A stretch of 23,759 nt of DNA from Hypsibius dujardini (GCA_001579985.1 LRSR01009375.1:1-23759); one strand, 5' to 3'. Shown: positions 8,876 through 20,104, counted from the first letter of the stretch. Program-made: numbers and translations. Notes: generated by a model from the sequence alone, not told the origin.

Positions 8876-9434
8876 CCGGTCTACACTTACAATATGTACC
8901 AGAAGGATATGTAGAGCTAAATTTCCCTTCGAATCGAAATATTATATATAATTATAGGTATTAGTTCTATTTTTATCACAATTTCTTTCTATCTATCGAG
9001 ACTTGGCGGTTCGGAAAGCTTCACAGTTTTTTTCAACCCTGTCGAGGTGTGACATGCATGTCTGGAGCGAAGTGTTCTTTCTTTCACTTGCCTCTCGCCT
9101 CACACACAGGGACCCGAGAGTGCTGTAATGGATCTCTCCTCACACCGGAAGTATTCAAGGGAAAATGAGGGCTATTTCCAACCCCTTGCTCGTGCGCGCG
9201 CGCCGGGTACCCATCTAATGGTCTGTCTTGTGCACCACTACCAGCGTTCACTTCCGACTTGATGCCTACACTTTCCAGGGATGCCTGTCTGTATCGTGTG
9301 TGATGCGATGATTGAAAGGAAAGTGATCGGTAAAGGAACGTGTGTGTGGTGCGGGATGGAAAGTGGAGAAAATCGTTACTTTTCTTCTTCTTACATACAC
9401 ACGACGTCGATCGAGAGCATATTGAAACTGACTC
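8876..9434. other. Intergenic, nothing recognised
   Basis: No gene family, RNA gene or mobile element is apparent. Open frames exist on both strands but lack recognisable domains. Confidence 0.4.
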
Positions 9435-9473
9435 GCACACACACAAACACACACACTCACACACACACACACA
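9435..9473. repeat. CA dinucleotide microsatellite
   Basis: About 39 bases of CA repeats with occasional AA or CT interruptions. Confidence 0.9.
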
Positions 9474-9674
9474 TCCCATCATATGCACTTTCTTCCCGTC
9501 TTCCAGGGACCCATACGCATGAGAGACCGGGAACTGCGCGTGCGCAGACGAGGTATTGGGTACGTGGCGAAATAATGGTCATCGCGCGCGGACGCGCTTC
9601 ATCAGCACGCAACTCTGCTGGCAATTACCGCGAAGCACACCAACCCGCCGTGTGTGCGGTCGGTCTGTTGGTCG

Positions 9675-9701
9675 GTGTGTGTATGTGTGTGTGTGTGTGT
9701 G
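9675..9701. repeat. GT dinucleotide microsatellite
   Basis: About 27 bases of GT with one TATG interruption. It is followed near 9760-9786 by GGAT repeats and long G runs. Confidence 0.88.
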
Positions 9702-10530
9702 AAGTTAATTCGCAGGCCGGCGTTTTGCCACGAAGAGTCTACAAAAGAAGTCTTAGTGGATGGATGGATGGGGGGGGGAGGGGGGAGACGACTGCGCAAA
9801 ACAGTAATGATGGATCGTTGCTCAAGAAAACAGTAACGGGGGTGCCAGACGCATATGAAGGATCGCCCCTTCTTCTTCGGTACGTAGTCGACGTCGGTGT
9901 GAGCGATGTACCGTACGCCCTTGGTACAATGCACACACATGTGCCTGGGTTTGCACTCGTGCAAAGGCTGTAGACGACGGGTTCGCCAGCAGCATCCTGC
10001 TCACACGGACAGGCACTTGTGTAGGGTCCTGCGAAGGCTGCAACTGACAGGACGCCTCCTGCAGTGCGCGCACTTTGAGGGGCGAACTCAAGTGTCGGTT
10101 CGTGGGCATTATTGTCGTTGTGTCGTCCGACCTGCTGGTTCTCAGACACCACTGGGGAGGTTGTCTTGGCGTTTTCTTCCCGGCCGCGTTTTTTCCACCC
10201 GGCGAACTTTCTTTTGCGAAAGGTCTTTTTGCTCTCTGCGTATTACGTCACTTTCGTTTGCCATCCACGTCGGGGGCGAGTAGACTCAAGCGCTGAACTG
10301 GGCCTGATATTCCGCGATAGCTTACCCTTCTTTTCAAGTTCTAATCTCCGTCTTTACCTACACCGGTGCTGACTGATTTGAGGTAAGCGCGCGAGTACAG
10401 AATCTGCATATTCTAAAGTAGTAACAAAACCTGCGCAGAAATGGTTGACGGTTGCCCCCAAAGGGTGACTCCGTTGTGGACTCCAATAAAACCTCATAAT
10501 CCAGATTGATCAGTGTATCACACACCTTTG
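9702..10530. other. CpG-containing intergenic stretch with long but unassigned frames
   Basis: This stretch is richer in G, C and CpG than its surroundings, so chance open frames are long on both strands. One example is a 137-codon minus frame at 9739-10152 with a Cys-containing segment (ACPCEQDAAGEPVVYSLC). The frames overlap on opposite strands and none matches a known family. It could be an unidentified exon cluster, a regulatory CpG-rich element or old coding sequence. No call is justified. Confidence 0.25.
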
Positions 10531-10790
10531 CACAGGATCTACACTAGAGCTTGCACACAGGATCTACTCTAGGTCCTGCACACAGGATCTACACTAGATC
10601 TTGCACACAGGATCTACACTAGGTCCTGGGCACAGGATCTACACTAGGTCCTGCACACAGGATCTACTCTAGGTCCTGGACACAGGATCTACACTAGATC
10701 TTGCACACAGGATCTACTCTAGGTCCTGCACACAGGATCTACTCTAGGTCCTGCACACAGGATCTACTCTAGGTCCTGTACACAGGATCT
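10531..10790. repeat. 25-base minisatellite, 11 units
   Basis: CACAGGATCT recurs at exactly 25-base steps from 10531 to 10781. The unit is CACAGGATCTACTCTAGGTC plus CTGCA. Variants at fixed places (ACACT or ACTCT; AGGTCCTG or AGATCTTG) define several unit types in mixed order, so the array grew by duplicating one or more units at a time. There are no unique spacers. Confidence 0.96.
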
Positions 10791-11048
10791 ATTTTTTAAG
10801 GCTTCTCCAGAATCAATCGAGCTTGAACGTTTACGTGGCTGTAGGAGCAGTTCGCACGTGGTTCATTGTGCAGTTCACACACACTTGACCCGATCAGCAG
10901 CATGTCAAACTGACGTCTCTAGAGATTTCCACAGAGCAGAGCAGCTCGCTTAGTTTGTCTACTGTCTCTTTCGTTCAGATATATTGCGACATGCATAGTA
11001 GTAATGTCTAGACCTGTGACCTTTGAATATCTCACAATGGCATATTTG

Positions 11049-11056
11049 TGACGTCA
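11049..11056. promoter_or_regulatory. Perfect CRE palindrome TGACGTCA
   Basis: The full 8-base CREB/ATF consensus, 3.5 kb upstream of the VMAT start and 132 bases before a second identical site. Function is inferred from the motif alone. Confidence 0.4.
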
Positions 11057-11180
11057 TTATTGACCGAATCGGTAATCAAAATTAATCGGTCATAGTTTTT
11101 CTGCTAAGTAGAAGACCAGAGAGAGAGATATAGGTATAAACTTCATAACGAGATCCAGGAACGCTTCGGGCAAGTATGTA

Positions 11181-11188
11181 TGACGTCA
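11181..11188. promoter_or_regulatory. Perfect CRE palindrome TGACGTCA
   Basis: Second copy of the site at 11049, in otherwise unremarkable sequence. Confidence 0.4.
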
Positions 11189-13060
11189 TTGAGAGGATAC
11201 GTTTTCGTCCCATGGTAGGTGAGAAACCGGAGGTTGCTGCAGTGTGAAAACCACTCGTATACATATTATAGTCAGTGAGTGACCGAGCTGAAAATTCGGG
11301 CGTACCAGTTGGTTGACAATCGGCATCGGAACGCCGCATCACCGTGCCTGCAAGCACAGTCGACAGAGTATCCCAATATGACGCCGGCAAGGGTGTGTCA
11401 ATATTTGGGCAAGACCCTGTGCCAGAGGTGTTCCATGTCACGTTCGTAGGAACTGTTGTTACTGCCCCCCCCCATCGACGCATAATTTGACGGGACGACT
11501 CGTCAGGGATATCGGCCTGTTTCATTATTTAGGCTCAGCGGGAAGGCATTGAGTTGATTTGAAAGTTACCAGTGTCCTACCACAGGAAACGAAGCGATAT
11601 ACTTTAGTTCAGATCATAACGCAGTACAGCAGTCTAGGAAATCTGTACTGAAGTGTCTTAGTCTGGTCTGTCGAACAACACGCATCAGATTTAACAAACT
11701 CATCCCCGTGCCCTTCTGTTCTTTTTGAGGCACAAAATCAGTGCGACTGTGGAGGGAATATACTGCAAAAAATGTCCCTCTGCTCCACACTGACCGGCAC
11801 TGAGGAAGGTGTCAGTCAAGCGGCCTTAATTTATTTTAGTAATAAATAGTCGCAACACTTAGGCATGCACGATCCTTTATCCTCGAGTCGATAAACATTG
11901 ATATAAAATTCGCGCGCCCACATCGATTTGAAATTCATGACGTGCGGTCTACACGTTACACCCTTGCGCTCTGCCTAGACTCTAGCTCTACTCGCACACG
12001 GTGTAGTATGGTCCCTCGTCCCAATCATCCGTAACTCTCAGCTGCCCATTCACGCGCGTGCAACAACCCGTTCAGGGGATTACGACACCGTCAGATACAT
12101 CCAGACGGAAGTGCGATTTCCCCCTCCCCCCCTTGCATTCATTCCCCTTTGGGTAGATACACGTATATACAAAGTATTCAGTATTATTAAATACCTGCCA
12201 TCTGGGGCTCTGTAGTTTCTTCTCATACCGTCATCAGCATAGCGGCCACGTGCGTACCGCACTTGGTATATCAATATGTCAAACATATAGAAGGGTCACA
12301 AAAAGTATACTGACTTGTAATTTGCCTTGATTCGAAACTGAAATATGTCTAGCAGAAAGAGTGTTTTTAGAAAGGTCGTTCCCTTAAAGATAAATACTTC
12401 AGTTACTATCACTACAATGCACTATAGCTCCTTGCTCTAGCGCAATGGTGAGCGAAGATACGCTACGAACTTGACAGTCTCATGTCCTGTCGGTCATTTG
12501 ATAGTGTTTTTTTTGGTTTTACGAAAACGCCCAGAATGTGCGTATGCAATGAACAGCGGGGACAATTCCGTTCGATTATTGCGAACTAATTATACCATCC
12601 GGAAAAGGGTGAATGATTGTGACGTGAAGAGGTCGTTCAGACGGGCTTTCATTATGGCTAAGGAGGAAGTGTGAAGTATATATGTAGTGTAGTACCCCGT
12701 TCAAGGCTTGATAACCCGCAGGGAGAGTGAAAAGGACCCCGACACGAGAGTATGGAACGTTATCATGCTCGTAATTCTAAGAGGCTCTTGCCGACGCGTG
12801 ATGATGGCTTCGACGTGGGAGAACTCGTCCAAAACTCCCGTACTAATTGGGTCATCATCCAGTACCGAGGGGGCGTCTAACGAGCCGGGTCGTGCGGTGT
12901 ATAAATAGGTCTTCAAGGACTTCTCCCGCTGAAATCTTGTTTAGAGTCCCTCCCCAGGCAACTTAAGTATACCATTGTGGTGTCACAACTCACATACACC
13001 GAAGAAGGTGCTGCGCTGCCGCTGCGAACCATAATTGATGCATGGCGCCAGGAACTACTT

Positions 13061-13175
13061 CACACAGACATACATACACAGACACACATACATACCCAGA
13101 CAAACACACTCACACAGACACACACACTCACACAGACACACACACATAAGCGCACACACACACACGCGCGCGCAC
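13061..13175. repeat. CA-rich microsatellite cluster
   Basis: CACA, CAGACA and CATACA units ending in alternating CGCGCGCG. The alternating purine-pyrimidine tract could favour Z-form DNA. Confidence 0.88.
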
Positions 13176-13708
13176 AATTAATATTGTATTGACCGACCAA
13201 TCAAACTGGGCGTGGAGTCGATGAATTTGTCAGTGCCAATTTCGGGGACTAATTATAACCCCTCAAGCCTCTCGCGGGCTCATCATAGTCTCGACCTATA
13301 TATTTGCCGGTCGTTTCTCTGTATTCCTGTTTGATTAGTCATACATACATACAGTAACATGGAGACGGAAGCCTATCGCGGTTTACATGGGACGAAACAC
13401 GTTTAGGGTAGTGTCGCATATTATCAGTTGACACACGGTGATCGATCATATACTACTGTACATACATATAGGGAACGCGCGCGCGAAAGGGGAGGAAGAA
13501 AGGAACGGGGGACTCTATATGCCGCGGTCGAGCGAGCCGAGGCGACGATGAATTATTTGAGCTCTCTGCGGTCTCGACACTAGAACAAGCCGATGGTATT
13601 TAGTGTCATTAACGTCAGCTGTAACTGACAGCCATTATAAAGGGGGGACTTGTGTATATGTGTGAGTCTGCGGTGATGCTAGTAGGTCGCTGGTATACGT
13701 GTCTATCT
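13176..13708. other. Unique intergenic sequence upstream of VMAT
   Basis: No gene seen. A GC-rich patch with GCGCGCGC near 13475-13530 might be promoter-associated, but no transcription start can be placed. Confidence 0.3.
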
Positions 13709-13747
13709 GGGTGTGTGTCTATGTGTCTATGTGTGTGTGTGTGTGTG

Positions 13748-13782
<35 letters not shown>
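13709..13782. repeat. GT dinucleotide microsatellite
   Basis: Long GT run with CTAT interruptions. A pure GA run follows at about 13829-13848. Confidence 0.92.
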
Positions 13783-13784
<2 letters not shown>

Positions 13785-13828
13785 ATTCCGAGTCCCATCC
13801 TACCACGATCCCATCCGACATCCACTCC

Positions 13829-13848
13829 AGAGAGAGAGAGAGAGAGAG
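13829..13848. repeat. GA dinucleotide microsatellite
   Basis: Twenty bases of pure AG repeat. Confidence 0.9.
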
Positions 13849-14434
13849 TCCAGGATAGATGCGCGGTGTTTTCCGGGAGCGTACTTTGCACGGACTGTAT
13901 GTACAGTGTAATGTAGGAGCGAGGAAGTGTGCAGTCGCTGCAAGTCAAGAGTCAGGCAATCACTTATATGGTTATTATTATTTATCTCCACACCATGTGT
14001 ATATCCTGAGCAGCAGCGTGTCTCCTGCTTTGGCAGATTGTCGCCGTCGTTCTAGTTGGGAACTCGGGGATTTTCGACACTCCTTTAACAATCCGGTACC
14101 GGCGCCGCATTTTGAACTTCCTCCTGGTCGCCGCCAACTTGATTTGCTTTCCTTTCCTCACGGTGCCGGATTCAATCGACCGAATCGCTTTAATTTTTAA
14201 CATGTCCCAGTACGGTGTGGGATCGTGACGGGAATTCACAAGACCACTTGACGCGTTTCATCCTTCTACCAGTTGCTCTTCAATGGTGCGTGACTAAATT
14301 TTTAGTCGTGACTGCACTTATATTTCTATACCTGTCAGTATATATTTCACAGCCAACAAACAGAAAAAAACTAAGATTTTCGGTTTCATTTTTATTTAAT
14401 TTTTTACACTTCTTGGTTTTTTTTTGTATTTCAG

Positions 14435-14575
14435 ATTCAGCAATCGGCTCGTTGAGCCGCAGCCAATTCAGACTCCTCTGCGTGAGTTAATGGGTTTGAC
14501 TTGAAAATATCGTGACTACCTAGTATTTCGTACTCCGCGACGATCGACACATCTGCACAAGCATCGCGCGCAATC
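14435..14575 (+). other. Possible VMAT 5' UTR (exon start predicted at 14435)
   Basis: A strong pyrimidine tract ending TGTATTTCAG at 14434 looks like a splice acceptor 141 bases before the VMAT start, so the 5' UTR may be spliced. A GTGAGT donor-like site also lies at about 14481. An in-frame TGA at 14513-14515 shows that the coding sequence cannot extend further upstream in this exon. Confidence 0.4.
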
Positions 14576-16842
14576 ATGTTGCGAGAGCACTACCAGAAAC
14601 TCACCAGTCTCGTGGAGGAGAACCGGAAACTCATCTTATTCATCGTTTTTGTGGCGCTGCTGCTGGACAATATGCTTCTCACGACAGTCGGTAAGCAGGG
14701 AAAAAGCGATAATTCCTAGACGACCCATTCTGTATGTGCTCATTTGCATGACCTGTCGCTGCGCTTTCCACCGCCAAATCTCTTCCAAATTGACGAAAGA
14801 GACGAAAGCGCGCGCCTTTGCTCCCACGCTAATGACTCCTCTCACACCGCATACCCTCAACGGATTACCTCCTTCATTCATTCATTCCATTCAATTCAAT
14901 TCAATTCAATTCTCCCTACTTTCCCTCTCTTTTTACCCTCTCTCATCTATCTCCCCTGTCTTTCTTCCCCCTTCCTTTACAGTGCCAATTATACCGGAGT
15001 ATTTGTATCAGCTTGATCATCCGGAGCACGCAGCCGGAAATTTCAACAAGATCAGTAGCAGCAGTAGCAGCAACGGTCCGCGGATGACGACCAGCACGGT
15101 GGCTTCCGCCATTTGGGTGACCGATCCGGAGAGCAGCGTCATCACATCGGACGACGGTGAGGAGCTGTTTGAGGTGACCACGACGACGGAATTGCCGCCG
15201 CCGTCGACACTGTTGTACACGCGGAAACCGCCACGGAGGAGGACGACCAGGGCGGTGACTAATGCGACCACTCTCTCGCCGGAGGACACGGAGTTGCGTC
15301 ATGAGGAGCTGGTGGAGGTGAACGTCCGAGTGGGCTTGATGTTCGCATCGAAAGCGGGATTCCAGCTGCTGGCCAATCCGTTTGTCGGTCACCTGACCAA
15401 TCGGTTTGGATATAGTATACCGATGTTTACGGGATTCTGCATCATGTTCCTGTCGACCGTTAGTAAGTGACCTTTTTCGATCCTGAGTGGAGTACCGGAT
15501 AGCTGGCACCGTAGAGCAATTGTATTGTTTCTCTGCTGCGGACTACACCGCAACAGTGATGAATATCAGAACAATAGATTGAACAGATTTATAATGCAGT
15601 TTAACCACTCATTTATTCGGAAAAATTAATGCCGATGATATTGCAAGTTTATCGAGAAGATTTCGTGCAATAGCGGCATGCCATAATTGTGGGAACATTT
15701 TCAAGTCGAAGTGGTATACATAATACAGGGACACATATTCAATGGTTAATTTTTAATATGATTTCAACTACACTGGAAAAAACTATGAAGGTGTCTTATT
15801 ATACAGAATAATATACAAATCTCGGGTCAACCTGAAATGAGCACACAAATTACAATACATGTAGAAATAAAGCAATACGGACAGTCATCTTCGCCGACAT
15901 TTGATTGAGCACTGCCCCATATTAATCAGCTTATTTCTTCATCTGATTTCTCGGCATCCAATAATTGAGGTTTAACTATATCACGGATCTTCCCCCCTCC
16001 ATTTTTCTGACTGGATTGCTTATCTTCTTTACAGTATTCGCATTCGGCGGAAGCTATTCAATACTGTTTATGGCGCGCTCCTTGCAAGGTGTGGGCTCGG
16101 CGTGCTCCAGCGTTTCCGGTATGGGAATGATTGCGGAGAGATACCCGGACGACCGTGAGCGGGGCAACGCCATGGGCATCGCGCTTGGCGGCCTCGCCAT
16201 GGGGGTTCTCATTGGGCCGCCCTTTGGCGGAGTGCTTTACGACTTTGTCGGCAAAAGTGCGCCATTTTTGATTCTGGCTTTTCTGGCCTTATTTGACGGG
16301 CGTAAGTGCACTTCTTTTCATCCACTCTCATATTCGGCTATAAAGCGATTTAATTGTATCTGGAAGTACAACCGACAGCATGACCTTTCACCTTAACTTG
16401 TTTGTAGTTCTTCAACTTGCTGTGCTCAAACCGCACGTGACCCCTGCGAAGGATGAGCCGACCTCTTACATCGCCTTAATCAAGGACCCTTATATCCTGG
16501 TTGCAGCCGGATCTATTATGTTTGCTAATATGGGAATAGCTATGTTGGAGCCCTCGCTGCCGATATGGATGAGGGAAACTATGAATACGCCGACGTGGCA
16601 GTCTGGAACTGCATTTTTGCCAGCTAGCATAGCTTATCTTCTCGGGACAAATTTGTTTGGACCCTTGGGTCACCGGATGGGTCGGTGGTTGGCGGCTATG
16701 GTTGGGATGGTCATTGTTGGAATTTGCCTTCTAGCAGTAAGTCAACTATATTCCTTTTATGATGTTACTGGCTCTTTTTCTGTCTGTCTGCCTGCCTATC
16801 TGCCTGTCTGTCTCTCTGTCTGTCTCTCTGTCTGTCTGTCTC

Positions 16843-16873
<31 letters not shown>

Positions 16874-17965
16874 GTCTCTTTGTCTGTCTGTCTCTCTGTC
16901 TGTCTCTCTGTCTGTCTCTTTGTCTGTTTGTCTGTCTGCTTGTAAATGATTTTTTTTATCTCGGTCCCTGGCATGTGACTGTCTTAAATATTTTTACCAA
17001 TGTACAATTGACCTGTCTGTCTGCCTTTCTGCCTGTCTGCCTGTTTGTCTGTTTGTCTCAGTTTCTGTCGGTTGATCGGTCGGGTCTGTCTCTGTATCTC
17101 TTCTTTTTTCTGTCTTTCTGCCTGCCTGCCTGCCTGTATGCCTGCCAGTCTGTTTATTCTCTGTCTCGTCCCACCTGGCTTGGTTTATGTGTTCGTATTT
17201 TGTTCTTCCTGTTCCGTACCTCATTTACCGATTTGGAATGCTCGTGAATTCTCTGATGTAATGTCCGGTATTCTTGTTCAGATTCCGTCAGCTAAATCTA
17301 TCAGCCACCTTATAGTACCAAATGCTGGACTGGGTTTCGCCATTGGAATGGTTGACTCATCCATGATGCCGATCATGGGATATCTTGTGGATATCCGTCA
17401 TACGGCTGTTTACGGAAGTGTCTATGCGATCGCTGATGTGGCTTTCTGCCTGGGCTTCGCTATCGGTATGAATACTGATTGCTTCACTTTGCACTCAACG
17501 TGCCTTTCTGAAAAAACACATCGGTACATTTGTAGGCCCGGCGTTGAGCGGCACCATCGTAAAAAATGCGGGCTTTGCTGCCATGCTTTATGGCATTGGA
17601 ATTGTCAACCTCCTGTATGCACCCCTGTTGTACCGGTTAAAGAATCCACCTGGTGGCGAAGAACGCGAGGTACTCCTTTTTTAGAACAATCTGTTTTCTA
17701 CAGCTGCAGAGAGCTGCATATGATTGATTGCGATTCGTTACAGCAATTACTCACAAACGACAGCTCGATCGGTTATTCCAAGTATACGGATCTGGATGAC
17801 GAGATGGCTGATGTGGGTGATGGAACGGATGGGGTTGACCGCTCGGGCTACTACACGGAAAGTAATTACGGCAACCACCAAGAGAATGGCAGCGCATATA
17901 AGCCGGTCGCGCATGGCCGCAACGGAGGCCAGGACGCTTTTGCTTACTCCTCTAGCAACTATTAA
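14576..17965 (+). CDS. VMAT: Vesicular monoamine transporter (SLC18 family), 7 coding exons, 576 aa
   Basis: Exons 14576-14690, 14983-15462, 16035-16301, 16408-16736, 17282-17465, 17536-17669 and 17744-17965 join in phase (1731 nt). VMAT exchanges luminal protons for cytosolic monoamines at synaptic and secretory vesicles. The first helix reads [19 protein letters not shown] with the essential Asp31, closer to VMAT than to VAChT. A large Ser/Thr-rich luminal loop (about 48-150, with a poly-Ser run) separates helices 1 and 2. Also seen: [20 protein letters not shown], the MFS motif [49 protein letters not shown] with Asp422, and IADVAFCLG with Asp449. The C-tail carries a dileucine signal EREQLL (501-506), acidic stretches and Tyr-rich ends. 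The start is fixed by an upstream in-frame TGA. Block A holds a decayed duplicate. Confidence 0.96.
16781..17147. repeat. Expanded CTGT/CTCT tetranucleotide arrays in VMAT intron 4
   Basis: Three runs (about 16781-16942, 17011-17060, 17110-17147) of CTGT, CTCT and CTGC units separated by unique sequence. The intron is 545 bases against 239 in block A. Confidence 0.9.
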
Positions 17966-18321
17966 CAACCAAATGGAACAACCGGGTCCGGATGTGCTGC
18001 TCCGCAAGCTCACTCTTCTCATTCCCCGACGTGATTTTGAGCTATTTTAATGATCAAGTTAGTTTTGTCCCTCTGTAGCATTTTACAATATTCATAACTA
18101 GAACAGCGGTTGTCTGACGTCATCATGGGCAGTGTGGTGTAGCTGGATTCCAGCATAATACATGCAACAAAATACCGTCAATATTCAAGGCTAATGTAGT
18201 AATCATACACTGTACTGATACGGTAAACATGCGATAATTGGTTTCCTGGAAACGCTAAGGAACAGGCTGGTAGGTTAAAGATCAGTCTTTGACGCAAAAT
18301 CAGCAATTACCAAGGAATCAG
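17966..18321. other. VMAT/CALML4 convergent 3' spacer
   Basis: About 356 bases separate two converging stop codons. A perfect CRE palindrome lies at 18115-18122 (its copy is at 2994-3001). No AATAAA is seen in a convincing place. The spacer is well conserved with block A (2846-3186), so it shows only that duplication was recent. Confidence 0.5.
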
Positions 18322-18487
18322 TTAATAGTCAGGAACAGGTTCAGCAAAGAATTTGACGAAATCGGCATAGTTGAAAATCCCATTGGACGAAATGTTCCCT
18401 TCTCTCAGGACGGCGTCCACTGAAAACATATGAAACTGTCACGATCACATACTTTCCATAAAGAGAATCGCATTTACAATCAGATTA

Positions 18488-18518
<31 letters not shown>

Positions 18519-19418
18519 GGCAGACAGACAGCAAACAGTAGACAAAGATAGAAGACCAGACAGCGAAGACAGACAGCATAGACAGATAGACAGCATACAG
18601 ATAGACAGACAGACAGACAGACAGACACACAGACAGACACACAGACACACAGACACACAGACAAGCAGACAGACTCAAAAACACTGACGGATATATAGGT
18701 TCATTAAAAAGGATTGAAACTGGCCAGCAAGTTAATTTCCACCTTATCGATAAAATGTCTGTTGCGGCTCACCGTCTTTCTTGGACATCTTTTCTCCAGT
18801 ATTCATCAGGAAGTGTCTGAGATCCTTGGCCGACATTTCACCGCGGTGCCGCTTGTCTAGAGCTCGGAACGCTGCTAGAATATCTGCAGCTGGTTTCTCA
18901 TACTGTTTGTGTCGATGCATGATGTCCAGGAACACGGGAAAAGAAATTTCTAGGAAACCAAAACACCGAATTTGTAATACCTCGCGAATACTCGTAAGAA
19001 GTTTTCGTACTCTTTGTTTATTTTCACCACCATCAGCCCACCACCAAAATTATTTCGATTTCCCCACCTTTCCCCTTATAATATGATGCTAGCTCAGCTG
19101 TGGTAGGTGCCATCCCTAGCGAACGCATGATCCTCGACAGTTCCGGCACGGAGGTGATGTACCCCGTTTTGGCAAACATATTGAAGCACTCCTTGAATTC
19201 TGAAATATGAGGCATTATAGCGGAGACTGACACTATTTCGTTCTATTTGATGAATAGATTTCTACAATCTACTATCAGTTGATAAGTAGTTTATTGCGTA
19301 CCATCGATTTCTCCTTGGTTGAAAAACTGAGCCTAGAAGAGCAACAGAAACAGTGGATAACCGCCAACAAAATCAGATTCAATTTTCTGTTACCAGGAAT
19401 GGTCAAGAGCCTTACCAT
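18322..19418 (-). CDS. CALML4: Calmodulin-like protein 4, myosin-associated light-chain-like EF-hand protein (5 exons, 146 aa)
   Basis: Minus-strand exons: 19418-19416 (the ATG alone), 19332-19302, 19199-19068, 18949-18773 and 18419-18322, joining in phase (441 nt). In mammals CALML4 is a light chain of MYO7B in the brush-border intermicrovillar adhesion complex; its role here is unknown. The protein starts MAQFFNQGEIDEFKECFNMF, matching the human MAKFLSQDQINEYKECF start, and ends PVPDY like the human RDY end. Landmarks are IMRSLGMAPT, FLDIMHRH, DILAAFRALDK, LMNTGEKMSKKDVDAVLREG and IFNYADFVKFF. All four EF-hand loops lack most calcium ligands and loops 1 and 2 are shortened, so calcium binding is doubtful. 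The intron right after ATG is a shared feature of calmodulin-type genes. Converges on VMAT. Confidence 0.93.
18479..18676. repeat. CAGA tetranucleotide array in CALML4 last intron
   Basis: CAGA and CACA units with several interruptions, within the intron between CALML4 exons 4 and 5. Homologous to 3357-3508 in block A, where it abuts a deletion. Confidence 0.92.
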
Positions 19419-20104
19419 GATTGGAGAGAGAGTTTTGAAAGACCTGCTGCTTGGAGTCAAAATCACCACAAAGAGAACTAGCAGTTCTGTTATGAGAAAC
19501 CTTCAAGCTACAACTGATAGTGAGCGATGCTACTGTGTGCCACGCATGGCTGGCCTTGGTCGCGCTCGACCGGATACGGTGGCGCACACCGTTTTAAAGT
19601 TTAAAGTCGTCTCAGTACCATTCCAATCATGCGTCAAGGTAAACAGCAGTACCCACCATTGTGTATTTGTCGAGCAGGTTACCCGACACGAGAGGCGAAA
19701 AGACGGCCAAATGATAAACAAACACAAAAGACCTACAGTGTGGTCGCGTACAGGTACGAGCAAACGATGAAGTTATGAGCGCCACCTAGCGAAGCGACTT
19801 GGAATGACATCTTGCTGGGGTTTATCAAGCATTGCTCGAGTCTCCGTACTCCACACCACGCAATTACGTGACTAAAGGAATGACATGGATAACGTTTGAC
19901 TTCTGGAGACTCATTATCGGCCGGTTTGAAAAGCATTGGGAAACTAAACTGGCCCTCGAACGAGTGTGCCCTCGAATGAGTGTCTTTTCAACCAATACGA
20001 GAATATCCCCAACAAACCAACTACCCGAAACTCGAACGATATCTAGTTCTAAAAACCGAAGCAAAACAAACTTCTTATTTTTCGCAGGCACGACTGACGG
20101 TCCA
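19419..20104. other. CALML4 5' / SRP19 3' spacer
   Basis: About 690 bases between the CALML4 start and the SRP19 stop (both minus strand). It must contain the CALML4 promoter and 5' UTR. Plus-strand frames here (for example from 19279) run across CALML4 antisense sequence and resemble no family. The stretch is largely conserved in block A (about 3520-4044), with one gap of about 85 bases (19850-19930). Confidence 0.5.

Larger units (their letters stand above)
10791..13060. other. Gene-poor stretch upstream of VMAT
   Basis: No conserved gene is recognised. The longest frame is a minus-strand 147-codon frame at 11082-11525 that resembles no family I know. Two perfect CRE palindromes lie at 11049 and 11181. 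The remainder is moderately AT-rich unique sequence. Confidence 0.4.

Noticed and set aside
9281-9973. 230-codon plus frame
   Set aside because: It passes through CA and GT microsatellites (His-Thr and Val-Cys runs) and has no recognisable domain.
10531-10790. CRISPR array
   Set aside because: Units are directly adjacent with no unique spacers, in a eukaryotic context; it is a minisatellite.
11082-11525. 147-codon minus frame MKQADIPDESSRQ
   Set aside because: No family resemblance, no splice or promoter support, and the plus strand is open over much of the same stretch. Left as unassigned.
14649-15470. 273-codon frame starting upstream of VMAT exon 2
   Set aside because: It reads through VMAT intron 1 into exon 2. 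The real exon 1 (14576-14690) with its DNML motif and GTAAGC donor gives the family sequence.
17045-17965. 306-codon frame over VMAT exons 5-7
   Set aside because: It retains introns 4-6 by chance; the intron parts have no SLC18 similarity and splice sites are clear.
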